Below, piece by piece: positions 1 to 13,594 of a stretch of DNA of 64,000 bases. The notes beneath the pieces were generated by a model that worked only from the letters and a program-made list of their open reading frames with translations, was not told the origin of the DNA and did no database searches. Source of the DNA: Bifidobacterium dentium JCM 1195 = DSM 20436 (GTDB lineage Bacteria > Actinomycetota > Actinomycetes > Actinomycetales > Bifidobacteriaceae). The DNA is taken from positions 2,542,001 to 2,606,000 of the forward strand of contig NZ_AP012326.1 in the NCBI RefSeq assembly GCF_001042595.1, in the 5' to 3' direction. Made by a program: the position numbers and the translations under genes. Positions within the stretch are counted from its first letter, which is position 1; the number at the start of each line of letters is the position of its first letter.

Positions 1-235
1 TCATGCCTATCGCCGGCGTTACGGCAATCAGCCAGTCATTGTCAAGCGGTATGGTCGCGGCCTGCGCAAGCACGACCAACACAAGCGGTGCGATGACCCA
101 CACGTTGTATGAGCCGGCGGCAACGGCATACATGGCGTAGGCAACCAGTGAGACGATGGCCATCACACCGGCGGCGAGCCCTAGGTAAAAGCCGATAGTT
201 CTGTCGGAGAACATGGATAGAGTTCTGCTATTCAT
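1..235 (-). CDS. Membrane protein, N-terminal part only
   Basis: The reading frame starts at an ATG at 235 on the minus strand and runs off the left edge of the window, so only about 78 residues are visible. They show a short polar start followed by at least two hydrophobic stretches (about residues 14-40 and 46-60), typical of membrane helices. No catalytic motif can be seen and I do not recognise the family. The gene begins only 9 bases after the stop of the permuted GH3 gene upstream of it on the same strand, so the two are probably co-transcribed and the product may act with that membrane-anchored glycosidase. Function is unknown. Confidence 0.6.
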   Translation of the reverse strand, partial: MNSRTLSMFSDRTIGFYLGLAAGVMAIVSLVAYAMYAVAAGSYNVWVIAPLVLVVLAQAATIPLDNDWLIAVTPAIGM

Positions 236-244
236 GATGATTCC

Positions 245-3200
245 TCACTTTCCCGTCGCGGTTTCGGATTCGACCTTGACCGTTTCCCGCGCATTCTTGC
301 CTCGACGTCCGGAACGCCACATCATGCAGGCGCAGCCAAGCGTCATCAACGCAAACGCCGCATCCACACCGAAGATCGCGTAACGCCACCAAGGGGTGAC
401 TTTGACCACTTTGGCGTTGGCATCCAACCCGTTGATCAGGCTGGTACGAGTCAGCGCATAGTGGAAGTTCTTCATTGAGGTGCGCAGATAGCCGAGCATA
501 TCGCCGTCGTCATTGTCTTCGATCTGCTTCTTGATGCCTGCGGCCGCGGTATTGCCCGGATCGATGCAGTAGGTGGTCACGCCTGCCGCCAATGATGACG
601 GGAAATGCGACTTGTAGGAGCCGCCGGCCACGCCGTCGGTTTCGATCATGCCCTTAAAGCCCCATTCGTTGCGGATCACCTGAGTGGTCAGCGCGGTGCT
701 GGCTGAGGACCAGACCACACCGAGCCTGTTGAACGACATCATCAAAGCGGTGGCGTTCTCGTTGCTGACGATGCCTTCCACGCCCTTGAGCGCACCCTCG
801 CGGAATGCCTGCTCGTTGAAGAACATGTTCAGACCTTCGCGATACAGCTCCTGATCATTGCCTGCAACATGCTTGACACCCTGTGCGAAGCCTTTCTTCT
901 GAGCAGCTGAAAGTTCCACGAGGTTGTCAAGGTAGACCATGATGCTGTCTTCGGACCAGTATTCGCCATTGCGCCCGCCGAACGGAGTGCGGTGCAGATT
1001 GCCGCCACCACCCCATCCGACCGGGGTCTTGGCATACAGGGCTTCCTCACCGACCAGTTCGCCACGACGTTGCATGCATCCGTAATCCCAAGTGCTGGCG
1101 AGCACATTGGTCGCCGGATACAGGGTGACGTCACGGGCGTCACCGTACTCTTTGGCGTAGGTATTGCCGCCGACGCTGGCGGTACCGTCACCAGCCGCAT
1201 ACGCCGGTCGGTTCACGGAAGCCGCTTCGGCCGTGCCGAACAAATCGGAAAGCTGGGTGGTCATCTCATCGATGGTCATTTCGTCAAGATATTTGTTCCA
1301 GGTCTCGTCATCGTTGTAATCGACGTCTTTCATCATCACGAACGTCAGACCATTGTCGGCTCCCTGCGTGTAGTCGCTGACGGACTTGGAATCCTTGGAC
1401 TGCCGATACAGATCACCCTTAAGCAGTTCGATCATCTTGCCGGTAGCGGTCATCTTGACCGGTTCGGTCGGGAAGGTGCCTTTCCAATCGGAACGGGTCA
1501 GATAGGTGACGGCACCATCCTTCCAATAGTTCGCGTCGGCATCCTCGAACCGGTTGGTGACCCGTTCGCCCGCATCGGATTTGGCATAGGTCTTGGTGTC
1601 GACGTCGTCATACGACCACCGGTAGGTTTTGGCCGCATCCCCTTCCACCGGCTTGCCATCGAAGTCGGTCATACCAGTGGCGTTTTCGGCCGCAAGTACA
1701 TTATTCAAAGCATCATGCGCATTGTCGCCAATGGTGAAATAGTAGTCACCGGCGCTCAGAATATAGCCCTTGGCCTTGGTATAGTCATAGCTGGCCAACA
1801 GGTAGCGGTCCACCGTAACGTCCACGGTTTCGGAAGCACCCGGCTGCAATGTCTTGGTACGGCCTTGGCCGGCAAGCTGGATGGCGGATTTCTCGACCAG
1901 ATTCTTCCGCTCATATTCGCCATACGGGGTCTGCGCATACAGTTCCACTACAGAGGCACCCGCAATATCACCGGTGTTCTTCACCGTTACCTTGGCGGTG
2001 AATTCATCCTTGTCACGGTCGTAGCTCACACCGTCGAGCGTCTGTTCAAAAGTGGTGTAGCTCAGACCGTACCCAAACGGATAACTGACTTCGTCCGCAT
2101 AGTTCCATGCCGAGGCACCATGTGAAGCTCCGACCGAGCTGGCCGCTCCGCTGCCCGGATTCGTCACGGCGTCCGCGTAGCGGGTCTCATAGTATTTATA
2201 GCCGACATAGATGTTCTCGGACTGTACGGTCACATTATCGATATTGACCGGCTTATCGCTGACTGCGGCGTTCACTTCATCGACGTTCGTCCATTGGTTT
2301 GAGTTCTGGCTGGAAGTGTGCGCGGCCGGCGACGACATGGAATCGACGGCATACGTGTCGGTCAAACGGCCCGAAGGATTGGCCTTGCCCACCAACAGAT
2401 TGGCCACTCCTTCGAAACCACGCTGCCCTGGATTGCCGATCCACATGCAGGCATCCACACCGTAGTCATCAAGCCAGCCGACCTCCATCGGAAAGGCGGA
2501 ATTGAGCAGCACGATGGTCTTGGAGAACTTGCCGGAATCCTTGATCATCCGCAGCAGGTCCTTCTCGTCCTGATGCAGACTCAGAGCACTGATGCCCTCC
2601 GGATCCTTCATCATCATCTCCTTGTCTTCACCGCCTTCACGGGCAAGCATGACGATGGCGACATCGTGGTAATCGTCCTGCCAGCTGGCCTTGAGCTGAT
2701 CGGTATAGAACGATGCCGGCTCCTCGCCAAGCACCGGGGCGTCATTCAACGCGCCATTCGAACGTGGATCGCCGGAAACCTGCAGGTTGTTGCTGGCCAC
2801 ACGCTTGGTATCGCTCTTCGAATAGGCGTCAAACAGAGTGTTGTTCACCGAGAAACCGGCATGTTCCAGTGCGGATTTCAGATCAATCACATATTTGCCG
2901 GTGTCGGCGGCACTGTTGGCGCCACCCGGGCTGTAGACCGGCTGCACCACGGCGTGGCCGAACAACGTGACATGTTTGTCTGAGGCAAGCGGCAGCGTGC
3001 CGTCGTTGTTGCGCAACAGCACCGAACCCTCCTCCTGCTCAAGCACGGACTCGCCGTACGCGTCGGCGATGAGCTTCTGTAGATTTTCGGCATTCAAGTC
3101 GCCATATTCGCTGGCGTAGTACGTAGTGTTTCCGCCGCCTTCACCGGCGACGATTCTCGTGCTGGATGTTCCCAGCGCGGAGTTGATCGTTCCCGCATAC

Positions 3201-3295
3201 ATGTACGAGCATTGCGTCCCACAGATGCCAAGCACCAGCAATGTGCCTGTCACCGATGTGAGCCCTCGCCACAGCAGACCGGAATTCCCTTTCAT
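245..3295 (-). CDS. Membrane-anchored GH3 beta-glycosidase with permuted domain order
   Basis: This 1016-residue protein has glycoside hydrolase family 3 motifs in an unusual order. The part that normally forms the C-terminal GH3 domain comes first (RNNDGTLPL at 95-103, YGLSY at 409-413). A fibronectin-III-like segment follows (about 430-525). The (beta/alpha)8 domain that normally leads is last: KH at 808-809, and the nucleophile Asp887 in GMIETDG. A hydrophobic segment near residues 9-26 and another near 970-993 suggest anchoring at both ends with the enzyme outside the cell. The start is set at 3295 because GAAGGAG lies just upstream; an ATG at 3364 is in frame but lacks such a site. Family members hydrolyse beta-glucosides or related glycosides, but the substrate here is unknown. 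A similar enzyme lies at 55.2-58.1 kb. Confidence 0.85.
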   Translation of the reverse strand: MKGNSGLLWRGLTSVTGTLLVLGICGTQCSYMYAGTINSALGTSSTRIVAGEGGGNTTYYASEYGDLNAENLQKLIADAYGESVLEQEEGSVLLRNNDGTLPLASDKHVTLFGHAVVQPVYSPGGANSAADTGKYVIDLKSALEHAGFSVNNTLFDAYSKSDTKRVASNNLQVSGDPRSNGALNDAPVLGEEPASFYTDQLKASWQDDYHDVAIVMLAREGGEDKEMMMKDPEGISALSLHQDEKDLLRMIKDSGKFSKTIVLLNSAFPMEVGWLDDYGVDACMWIGNPGQRGFEGVANLLVGKANPSGRLTDTYAVDSMSSPAAHTSSQNSNQWTNVDEVNAAVSDKPVNIDNVTVQSENIYVGYKYYETRYADAVTNPGSGAASSVGASHGASAWNYADEVSYPFGYGLSYTTFEQTLDGVSYDRDKDEFTAKVTVKNTGDIAGASVVELYAQTPYGEYERKNLVEKSAIQLAGQGRTKTLQPGASETVDVTVDRYLLASYDYTKAKGYILSAGDYYFTIGDNAHDALNNVLAAENATGMTDFDGKPVEGDAAKTYRWSYDDVDTKTYAKSDAGERVTNRFEDADANYWKDGAVTYLTRSDWKGTFPTEPVKMTATGKMIELLKGDLYRQSKDSKSVSDYTQGADNGLTFVMMKDVDYNDDETWNKYLDEMTIDEMTTQLSDLFGTAEAASVNRPAYAAGDGTASVGGNTYAKEYGDARDVTLYPATNVLASTWDYGCMQRRGELVGEEALYAKTPVGWGGGGNLHRTPFGGRNGEYWSEDSIMVYLDNLVELSAAQKKGFAQGVKHVAGNDQELYREGLNMFFNEQAFREGALKGVEGIVSNENATALMMSFNRLGVVWSSASTALTTQVIRNEWGFKGMIETDGVAGGSYKSHFPSSLAAGVTTYCIDPGNTAAAGIKKQIEDNDDGDMLGYLRTSMKNFHYALTRTSLINGLDANAKVVKVTPWWRYAIFGVDAAFALMTLGCACMMWRSGRRGKNARETVKVESETATGK

Positions 3296-3318
3296 CTCGA
3301 CTCCTTCGTTGTCACATG

Positions 3319-3334
3319 TTGATATCGACATCAA
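3319..3334. promoter_or_regulatory. Candidate operator (near-palindrome) upstream of GH3 gene
   Basis: The 16-bp near-palindrome TTGATATCGACATCAA with a central CG lies just 5' of the GH3 start. On the minus strand TTGACA (complement of 3335-3340) is directly upstream of it and could be the -35 box. A palindrome with central CG between -35 and -10 fits a LacI-family operator. No regulator gene is adjacent, so the assignment is inference. Confidence 0.35.
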
Positions 3335-3450
3335 TGTCAATTCCATGGTGTGCGGCACGGTCACCCCCTACCTTCCCGGATGGCGTAACTGGTCATTCCC
3401 AGGGGCATAACTGGCTCTTTCGCCATTCGACCCGAGCATGTGACGTTTCC

Positions 3451-3456
3451 TATAAT
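3451..3456 (+). promoter_or_regulatory. -10 box of the first LytTR two-component operon
   Basis: A perfect TATAAT lies 33 bases upstream of the response-regulator start. Only a weak -35 (TTCGAC or TCGACC around 3426-3432) is visible. Transcription would start near 3463, leaving a short leader that carries AGGAGG at 3473-3478. Confidence 0.5.
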
Positions 3457-3488
3457 GGAATCCGTCGCAATGAGGAGGCATGAACACC

Positions 3489-4196
3489 GTGAGGATCGCA
3501 ATCATCGACGATGACGCCGACGAACGCAAGACCCTGCAGGCATCGTTCGAACGGCTTGCGCAGGAGAGCGGATCCGCAATTGTCATCGTCGAATTTGCCG
3601 GCGCCGATGATTTTCTTGACGGCTACGACCACTCCTTCGACCTGGTCTGCATGGATATCGACATGCCCGGCACCGACGGCATGTCCGCCGCACAACGCCT
3701 ACGTCAGATGGACGCCGACGTTCCACTGGTATTCGTCACCAACATGGCGCAGATGGCGATTCATGGCTATGCCGTACATGCGTTGGATTTCATACTCAAA
3801 CCCATCAACTACTACTCCTTCTCCATCAAAATGCGCGGTATTCTGACACTGATCGGCAATCGTCGTAGGAAATCGCTCGTTTTCCCGACGACGGACGGTT
3901 TTCTACGCATTTCATCCGACAATCTCTACTATGTGGAAGTGCGTGGGCACCATCTGTCCTTCCACACCACACAAGACGTCATCCGGCAACGTGACTCCCT
4001 ACGCAACTGGGAAGCCAAACTGGAGGGATTGCCGTTCGAACGCTGCAATAACAGCTATCTGGTCAATCTCAAGCAGGTCACGGCCGTGGCCAAGGACTCC
4101 GTGCAGGTCGGAGGCGACTGGCTGCCAATCAGCCGAACCAAAAAGAAACCGTTTATGAACGCACTCACCGAATACATGGGAGGCACCAGCGTATGA
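3489..4196 (+). CDS. LytTR-family response regulator (AgrA/ComE-like)
   Basis: A receiver domain (about residues 1-120) carries the acidic pocket DDD near the start and the phospho-acceptor Asp56 in CMDIDMPG. It is followed by a LytTR DNA-binding domain (about 140-235, with YYVEVRGHH and NNSYLVNL). The protein would act in the cytoplasm as the output partner of the kinase encoded next, and bind direct-repeat DNA sites as LytTR proteins do. I place the start at the GTG at 3489, because AGGAGG (3473-3478) is 10 bases upstream. The ATG at 3480 is in frame but only one base from that site. The stop overlaps the kinase start (ATGA), which suggests coupled translation. Confidence 0.85.
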   Translation: MRIAIIDDDADERKTLQASFERLAQESGSAIVIVEFAGADDFLDGYDHSFDLVCMDIDMPGTDGMSAAQRLRQMDADVPLVFVTNMAQMAIHGYAVHALDFILKPINYYSFSIKMRGILTLIGNRRRKSLVFPTTDGFLRISSDNLYYVEVRGHHLSFHTTQDVIRQRDSLRNWEAKLEGLPFERCNNSYLVNLKQVTAVAKDSVQVGGDWLPISRTKKKPFMNALTEYMGGTSV

Positions 4197-5494
4197 TCGA
4201 CCACGCCTGGCTGCAGGTTTCCTACATGGCACAGATCATCGTGGCCTGCCTACTGTTCATGATTCCGGTCGCAAAACGACGTCGTTTCTCCGCACGATTC
4301 GCTTCATGCACCATTGTTCTGCTAATGATCGCCTATATGTTCGGCGCCGCCGTCACGGTACCCGACAACCTGCTGTTGGCCATACTGTATTGGCCTGCAT
4401 TCGCGGTCATATGCCTTCCCGCAGTGGCGTTGTGTCTGCAGGCGGGATTGTCGGAAGTACTCTACTGCACCATCTGTGCGAACGCCACGCAGCATGCGGC
4501 CAACGAATGCTATCTGGCGCTCAGCATCGCACTCGGACGCACAACGCCGGATCTGCCCACGCTCCTCAACGGACTGTTGACCACGGTGATCTATATCGCC
4601 ATCTACGGCGCGTTCTTCATCATGTTTGCACGCAAACTCGCAGTGCATGGACATTATCGGGTGAATCGCAATGACCTGTTCCCCATGGCCTGCATTCTGC
4701 TGTTCGTGTGGGTATTGGGCGTGTTGTGCCATGATGATGTCTCACTCCATGGCGTGGTCTACCACATCAGTGACGCATTATGCTGCTTTTACATCATGTG
4801 GGCTCAGCGCAGCAATCATGACAAGGCCGAACTGCAGCGCGAACTCGACGGCGTACGATACACGCTGCTGCAGCAACAGAAGCAGTATACGGTCAGCCAG
4901 GAGACGATTGACATCATCAATCGTAAGTGCCACGACCTGAAACATCAGATTCGCACGCTGCAGACCATGCAGGAAAGCCCGGAGCGTGACGCATACTTCG
5001 CCGAAGCCGAACGGGCGATCATGATCTACGACACCCGCATCGACACAGGCAACAAGGCCCTCAATACCGTACTGATGGAAAAAGGCCTGTACTGTCAATC
5101 TCACGATATTCAACTCACCTGCATGCCGAGCGGCGATTCACTGGACTTCATGCAGGTCGCGGATATCTATGCACTGTTCGGCAACGCGCTCGACAATGCC
5201 ATCAACGCCACCATGGAACTGAATGACCCATCCAAGAGGGTAATCAACGTACGCTTCTCATCACAAGGCAACCTGATGCTGATTCAGATTCAGAACTATC
5301 ATCAGCGTCGGCTGCGTTTTCGTAATGGCCTGCCCATTACGACGCATCAGGATGCCACCCGACACGGATTCGGCATGAAAAGCATGCTGCACACGGTCGA
5401 ACAGTACGGCGGCACCATGCAGGTGGATAATACCGACAGTGTGTTCACGTTGCGGATCCTGCTGCCGAAGAATCCGGAATCCTCTACCGGCTGA
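4193..5494 (+). CDS. GHKL sensor histidine kinase, AgrC-like
   Basis: A 433-residue membrane sensor kinase. About six hydrophobic segments fill residues 10-205. A coiled stretch (205-240) follows, then the phospho-acceptor His247 in KCHDLKHQ, the N box with LFGNALDNAINAT, and a glycine-rich end with HGFGMKS. This layout is that of the AgrC/ComD family, which usually senses secreted peptides. The start ATG overlaps the stop codon of the response regulator by ATGA. No AgrB-type peptidase or AgrD-type precursor is next to it, so the signal is unknown. The nitroreductase gene follows after about 40 bases without an evident terminator. Confidence 0.85.
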   Translation: MIDHAWLQVSYMAQIIVACLLFMIPVAKRRRFSARFASCTIVLLMIAYMFGAAVTVPDNLLLAILYWPAFAVICLPAVALCLQAGLSEVLYCTICANATQHAANECYLALSIALGRTTPDLPTLLNGLLTTVIYIAIYGAFFIMFARKLAVHGHYRVNRNDLFPMACILLFVWVLGVLCHDDVSLHGVVYHISDALCCFYIMWAQRSNHDKAELQRELDGVRYTLLQQQKQYTVSQETIDIINRKCHDLKHQIRTLQTMQESPERDAYFAEAERAIMIYDTRIDTGNKALNTVLMEKGLYCQSHDIQLTCMPSGDSLDFMQVADIYALFGNALDNAINATMELNDPSKRVINVRFSSQGNLMLIQIQNYHQRRLRFRNGLPITTHQDATRHGFGMKSMLHTVEQYGGTMQVDNTDSVFTLRILLPKNPESSTG

Positions 5495-5533
5495 ACCAAG
5501 GCATCCTTGCGTAATCCTGCAAAACGGACGAAA

Positions 5534-6322
5534 ATGGGTGACATGAGCAATCTTCTTCACAATGCCACTGTTGACACTCTGCTGGAACGTCGTTCCATCC
5601 GCAAATTCAAGTCGAAGCCGCTGGGGGATGATGTAATCGAAACCCTTGAAACCGTTGCACAGCATGCGGCGAGCAGCCAGTTCCTCAATGACTGGTCCGC
5701 AATCCGCGTGACCGATCCCGCAGCCAAGAAGCGTCTCGCCGAAATCGGCGGACAGCCGTATATCGCCACCGCGCCACTGCTGTATGTGTTCGTACTTGAC
5801 GAACACCGCAATGCCGCAATCGCTTCCACAAAGGGCGTAGATACCACTTCCGACACGTTTACGCTGAATGGCAGTTACCGCTACTCACAGGCCCAGAACG
5901 ATGCCGTACTGGCCCTGCATGCGATGGAAACGGCCGCATACTCACTCGGCCTTGGCTGCGTGATTCTCGGCTCGCTGCTGAATGACGTTCCGGCGCTGAT
6001 CGATCTGCTGAATCTGCCGGAATACACGTACCCCGTGTTGGGCCTTGCCATCGGCAAGCCGGATCAGGATCCCGACGTCAAGCCTCGCATGCCACGTACG
6101 ATGCAATTCTTTGAGAACGAGTATCCGGAGAGCGACGAAAGCGTGCTGTCCGGCTTGGCTGAGTTTGACGAGAAAGTGCACCGGTATTACGACTTGCGCA
6201 ACACCGACCGTCCGGTTGATGCATTCAGCGATCAGATTGCGTCCAACGCAGTCGATGAAGGCGTGAACGGTAAGACCGTGGCCCCGAACGCCAAACGTCA
6301 GGGCTTCCGCTTGGACCGCTAG
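5534..6322 (+). CDS. Nitroreductase family FMN-dependent oxidoreductase
   Basis: The product of about 262 residues opens with the flavin-binding signature ERRSIRKFKSKPLGDD, typical of NfsA/NfsB-type nitroreductases. A later stretch (HAMETAAYSLGLGC) matches the second conserved helix and the GLAIGKPD segment lies near the FMN phosphate. Such enzymes reduce nitro groups, quinones or flavins with NAD(P)H in the cytosol; the natural substrate cannot be read from sequence. ATGs at 5534 and 5543 are both plausible starts and a TTG at 5507 is also in frame. The gene trails the two-component system and is closed by a strong terminator at 6381-6420. Confidence 0.8.
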   Translation: MGDMSNLLHNATVDTLLERRSIRKFKSKPLGDDVIETLETVAQHAASSQFLNDWSAIRVTDPAAKKRLAEIGGQPYIATAPLLYVFVLDEHRNAAIASTKGVDTTSDTFTLNGSYRYSQAQNDAVLALHAMETAAYSLGLGCVILGSLLNDVPALIDLLNLPEYTYPVLGLAIGKPDQDPDVKPRMPRTMQFFENEYPESDESVLSGLAEFDEKVHRYYDLRNTDRPVDAFSDQIASNAVDEGVNGKTVAPNAKRQGFRLDR

Positions 6323-6380
6323 GCTTCACTGCCTCAAGCTCTCGGGCTTGTGTCCTATACTTTTTGCCATCATGATGATT

Positions 6381-6420
6381 GTCCTGTTCGGTTTTCGCCG
6401 GACAGGACGCATGTTTTTTA
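6381..6420 (+). terminator. Rho-independent terminator after nitroreductase
   Basis: An 11-bp stem (GTCCTGTTCGG with CCGGACAGGAC, one G-T pair) with a TTTTCG loop is followed by TGTTTTTTA. It ends the two-component system/nitroreductase transcript. Confidence 0.85.
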
Positions 6421-6497
6421 ACGACGAATCAGCTATGCGCCTTCCATTGTCGACGATTTGCTGAAGCGCGGATTGCTCCGAAATCGGATTTGAACGA

Positions 6498-6755
6498 CTA
6501 TTTTCTGCGGGGCTTGTAGCCTTTCTTGCGGGAATGGGGCTTGAGCTGTTGGTTGAATGGCACATATGTGTAGTTGGATCGTGGATCGCGATGCGTCAGA
6601 TGCCATGTTCCGCAGAATTCGCAACGATATACCCATAGCTCGGTGCCGCGTTCACGCCAACTTTGGTCGGCAGCTTGCTGAGCCGTTGCTTTGTCGTGAT
6701 ACATGATCTTGTTCGACTCGGTGCAACGTTTGGGTACGAAATAGTGCATAAGCAT
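6498..6755 (-). CDS. Small Cys/His protein of unknown function
   Basis: An 85-residue basic protein containing YRCEFCGTWHLTH, a CxxC-x3-H-x3-H arrangement that looks like a small zinc ribbon. The C-terminus is rich in Lys and Arg. I do not recognise a named family; short proteins with a C-x2-C-GxWHLT core occur in actinobacteria and their phages, often with no assigned role. The start ATG at 6755 has no clear ribosome-binding site, and ATGs at 6749 or 6704 are alternatives. It lies between the nitroreductase terminator and the rRNA operon terminator and has its own direction (minus). Confidence 0.55.
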   Translation of the reverse strand: MLMHYFVPKRCTESNKIMYHDKATAQQAADQSWRERGTELWVYRCEFCGTWHLTHRDPRSNYTYVPFNQQLKPHSRKKGYKPRRK

Positions 6756-6913
6756 TCAGTGTATCCATGCATTCAGATATGCAGGGACCGCAGGAGCGGT
6801 GTTTTTCTCTTGGTTTGTATCGGGATACGCAAAGGACTTCCCGGGGACCCTCTCTGGAACCCGGTCGGGGAAGACCCGTGCGGGAGTACCGGGGCCGATG
6901 AATCCCCGGAAAC

Positions 6914-6958
6914 AAAAAAGGTGGGGTTTCCCGGAGCGTCGGCTCCACGGGAAACCCC
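6914..6958 (-). terminator. Terminator of rRNA operon 1
   Basis: On the minus strand, just after 5S, GGGGTTTCCCG pairs with CGGGAAACCCC (11 bp) around a loop that holds a smaller GAGC/GCTC stem. It is followed by CCACCTTTTTTG. Confidence 0.85.
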
Positions 6959-6969
6959 GACAAGAACGT

Positions 6970-7088
6970 TTGCGGCGGCGTGTTACTCTCCCACACCCTG
7001 CCGGGTGCAGTACCATCACCGTGCCAGGCCTTAGCTTCCGGGTTCGGAAAGGGACCGGGCGTCACACCTGGGCCATGGCCACCGCAAA
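6970..7088 (-). rRNA. rrf: 5S ribosomal RNA, operon 1
   Basis: A roughly 118-base segment whose ends pair (minus strand TTTGCGGTGG at the 5' side, CCGCCGCAAA at the 3' side). It has the 5S internal features, including CGCCCGGTCCC and a cCGAAccCGGAAGC-type loop. It is identical to the copy at 59170-59288. The ends are estimated to within a few bases. Confidence 0.93.
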
Positions 7089-7302
7089 AACCACCATCAA
7101 CGGCCCGGACCCCCAAACGGGGACCCCGACCGGCCAAAAGGAAAACCACCCACGCGCCGCCACCGGCGCGTGCCGTGACGGTCCGGGAACCGGACAGCGG
7201 ACGCGAACACCGTTTCGTGACCACAGGAACAACGCTCCTTGTCGCCAACAATCCCGCAGCAGCAAAGACGCGGACCCACCCCCACACAAGAGGGGAATGG
7301 GC

Positions 7303-12359
<5,057 letters not shown>

Positions 12360-12553
12360 AAACCATGAAGAGAACCGAAAACGACTCTCACAAGAAAATT
12401 GACGATCGCCTTATAAGGAAAGGCGCATCGCACGAAAACCCCACCGTCCTTCAAGGCCTCCCGGCCACTCGCCGAAACACGGCGAGCCGACGATGGACTG
12501 GCAATCATTGACTATAAAGAAGTAGTACAGATACGCTCTTGAGTTCTCAAACC
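12360..12553 (-). promoter_or_regulatory. rRNA operon 1 leader and promoter region
   Basis: Reading toward 16S on the minus strand, the region contains GGTTTGAGAACT (complement of 12542-12553), which is shared with the 16S-23S spacer and is a candidate boxA-like antitermination site. A TATAGT follows (complement of 12511-12516), a possible -10 box. A palindrome CCTTATAAGG lies at 12412-12421. The -35 box is not clear. Confidence 0.5.
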
Positions 12554-12753
12554 ACCACCGCACCGCACGGGCCCCCGGCACCGGCCGGAAGGCGCCGCCG
12601 TCGGGCAGCAAGGAAGAAACTTACACGCATCCGCCCCCGCACGCAAATCCGCCCCGCACCACCACCCACACACCCAACACCACGGCGTGTCGCAACCACA
12701 CAACAAGAACCAACCACCCAATACAGGAAACCCAGCGGTGGTATGTATTGGGT
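12554..12753. other. Intergenic stretch between rRNA leader and sirtuin
   Basis: A GC-rich stretch followed by a C/A-rich stretch (many CCACC/CACAC runs), with no supported gene. A promoter for the sirtuin probably lies near its right end: TATGTA at 12742-12747 sits 6 bases before the ATG, which might mean a leaderless message. Confidence 0.3.
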
Positions 12754-13518
12754 ATGAGCAAGAAAATCGCAGTACTGACAGGCGCGGGTATTTCCACATC
12801 CGCAGGCATTCCCGACTTCCGTGGTCCGGACGGCGTTTGGACCAAGCATCCTGAGCAGATGAACGTCTACGACATCGACGCATTCCTCGCCAATGAGGAA
12901 GACCGCGAATATTCCTGGCGCTGGCAAAAAGAATCGCCAGTGTGGAACGCACAACCAGGCGAGGCGCACAAGGCGTTGGTCAAACTGGAACAGGCGGGCA
13001 TGCTGACGCTTCTGGCCACGCAAAACTTTGATGCCCTACACGAGAAGGCCGGCAATAGCGACAACGTCATCGTGAATCTGCACGGCACCATCGGCACATC
13101 GCACTGCATGAAATGCCATGCCAAGTACGACACCGCCGACATCATGGCGAATCTTGACAACGAGCCAGACCCACACTGTCACCGCAAACTACCGTACAGT
13201 GGCAATATGCCTTGCAACGGCCTTATCAAAACCGATGTGGTCTACTTCGGCGAGGCGTTGCCGGACGGAGCCATGGAAAAGTCATATCGACTGGCTACGC
13301 AGGCCGACGAACTATGGGTCATCGGCTCCACTCTGGAAGTGATGCCAGCGGCCAGCATCGTGCCGGTAGCCGCACAGGCAGGCGTGCCGATCACCATCAT
13401 GAACATGGGGCACACGCAGTATGACCGCTTGGCCGACCGCCTGATCCGTGACGACATCGCGGTGGCGCTACCTCGCCTCGTCGACGAAACCATCACGGCA
13501 GAGCGCAACAGGCAGTAA
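12754..13518 (+). CDS. SIR2-family NAD-dependent protein deacylase
   Basis: A 254-residue sirtuin. The Rossmann-fold signature GAGISTSAGIPDFRG lies at about 10-24, the NAD-binding TQNFDALH at 89-96, and the catalytic His110 in NLHGTI. Four Cys (118, 121, 142, 154) form the zinc site. Sirtuins remove acetyl or longer acyl groups from lysine using NAD in the cytosol. The start at ATG 12754 gives MSKKIAVLTGAG; a TTG two codons upstream is also in frame. No good ribosome-binding site is present. The gene stands alone between the rRNA leader and an inverted-repeat element. Confidence 0.9.
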   Translation: MSKKIAVLTGAGISTSAGIPDFRGPDGVWTKHPEQMNVYDIDAFLANEEDREYSWRWQKESPVWNAQPGEAHKALVKLEQAGMLTLLATQNFDALHEKAGNSDNVIVNLHGTIGTSHCMKCHAKYDTADIMANLDNEPDPHCHRKLPYSGNMPCNGLIKTDVVYFGEALPDGAMEKSYRLATQADELWVIGSTLEVMPAASIVPVAAQAGVPITIMNMGHTQYDRLADRLIRDDIAVALPRLVDETITAERNRQ

Positions 13519-13594
13519 CTCGAGCAAATCGCAGAACATCACGTTTGAGCACCATCCCACGACCCTACGCACAAAGCACGGTAGCGAATGTACC

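Noticed and set aside
992..2125. Long open frame on the plus strand opposite the GH3 gene
   Set aside because: It mirrors the GH3 codons, has no family motifs and no ribosome-binding site.
3480..3488. ATG at 3480 as start of the first response regulator
   Set aside because: It sits one base from the ribosome-binding site; the GTG at 3489 has normal spacing.
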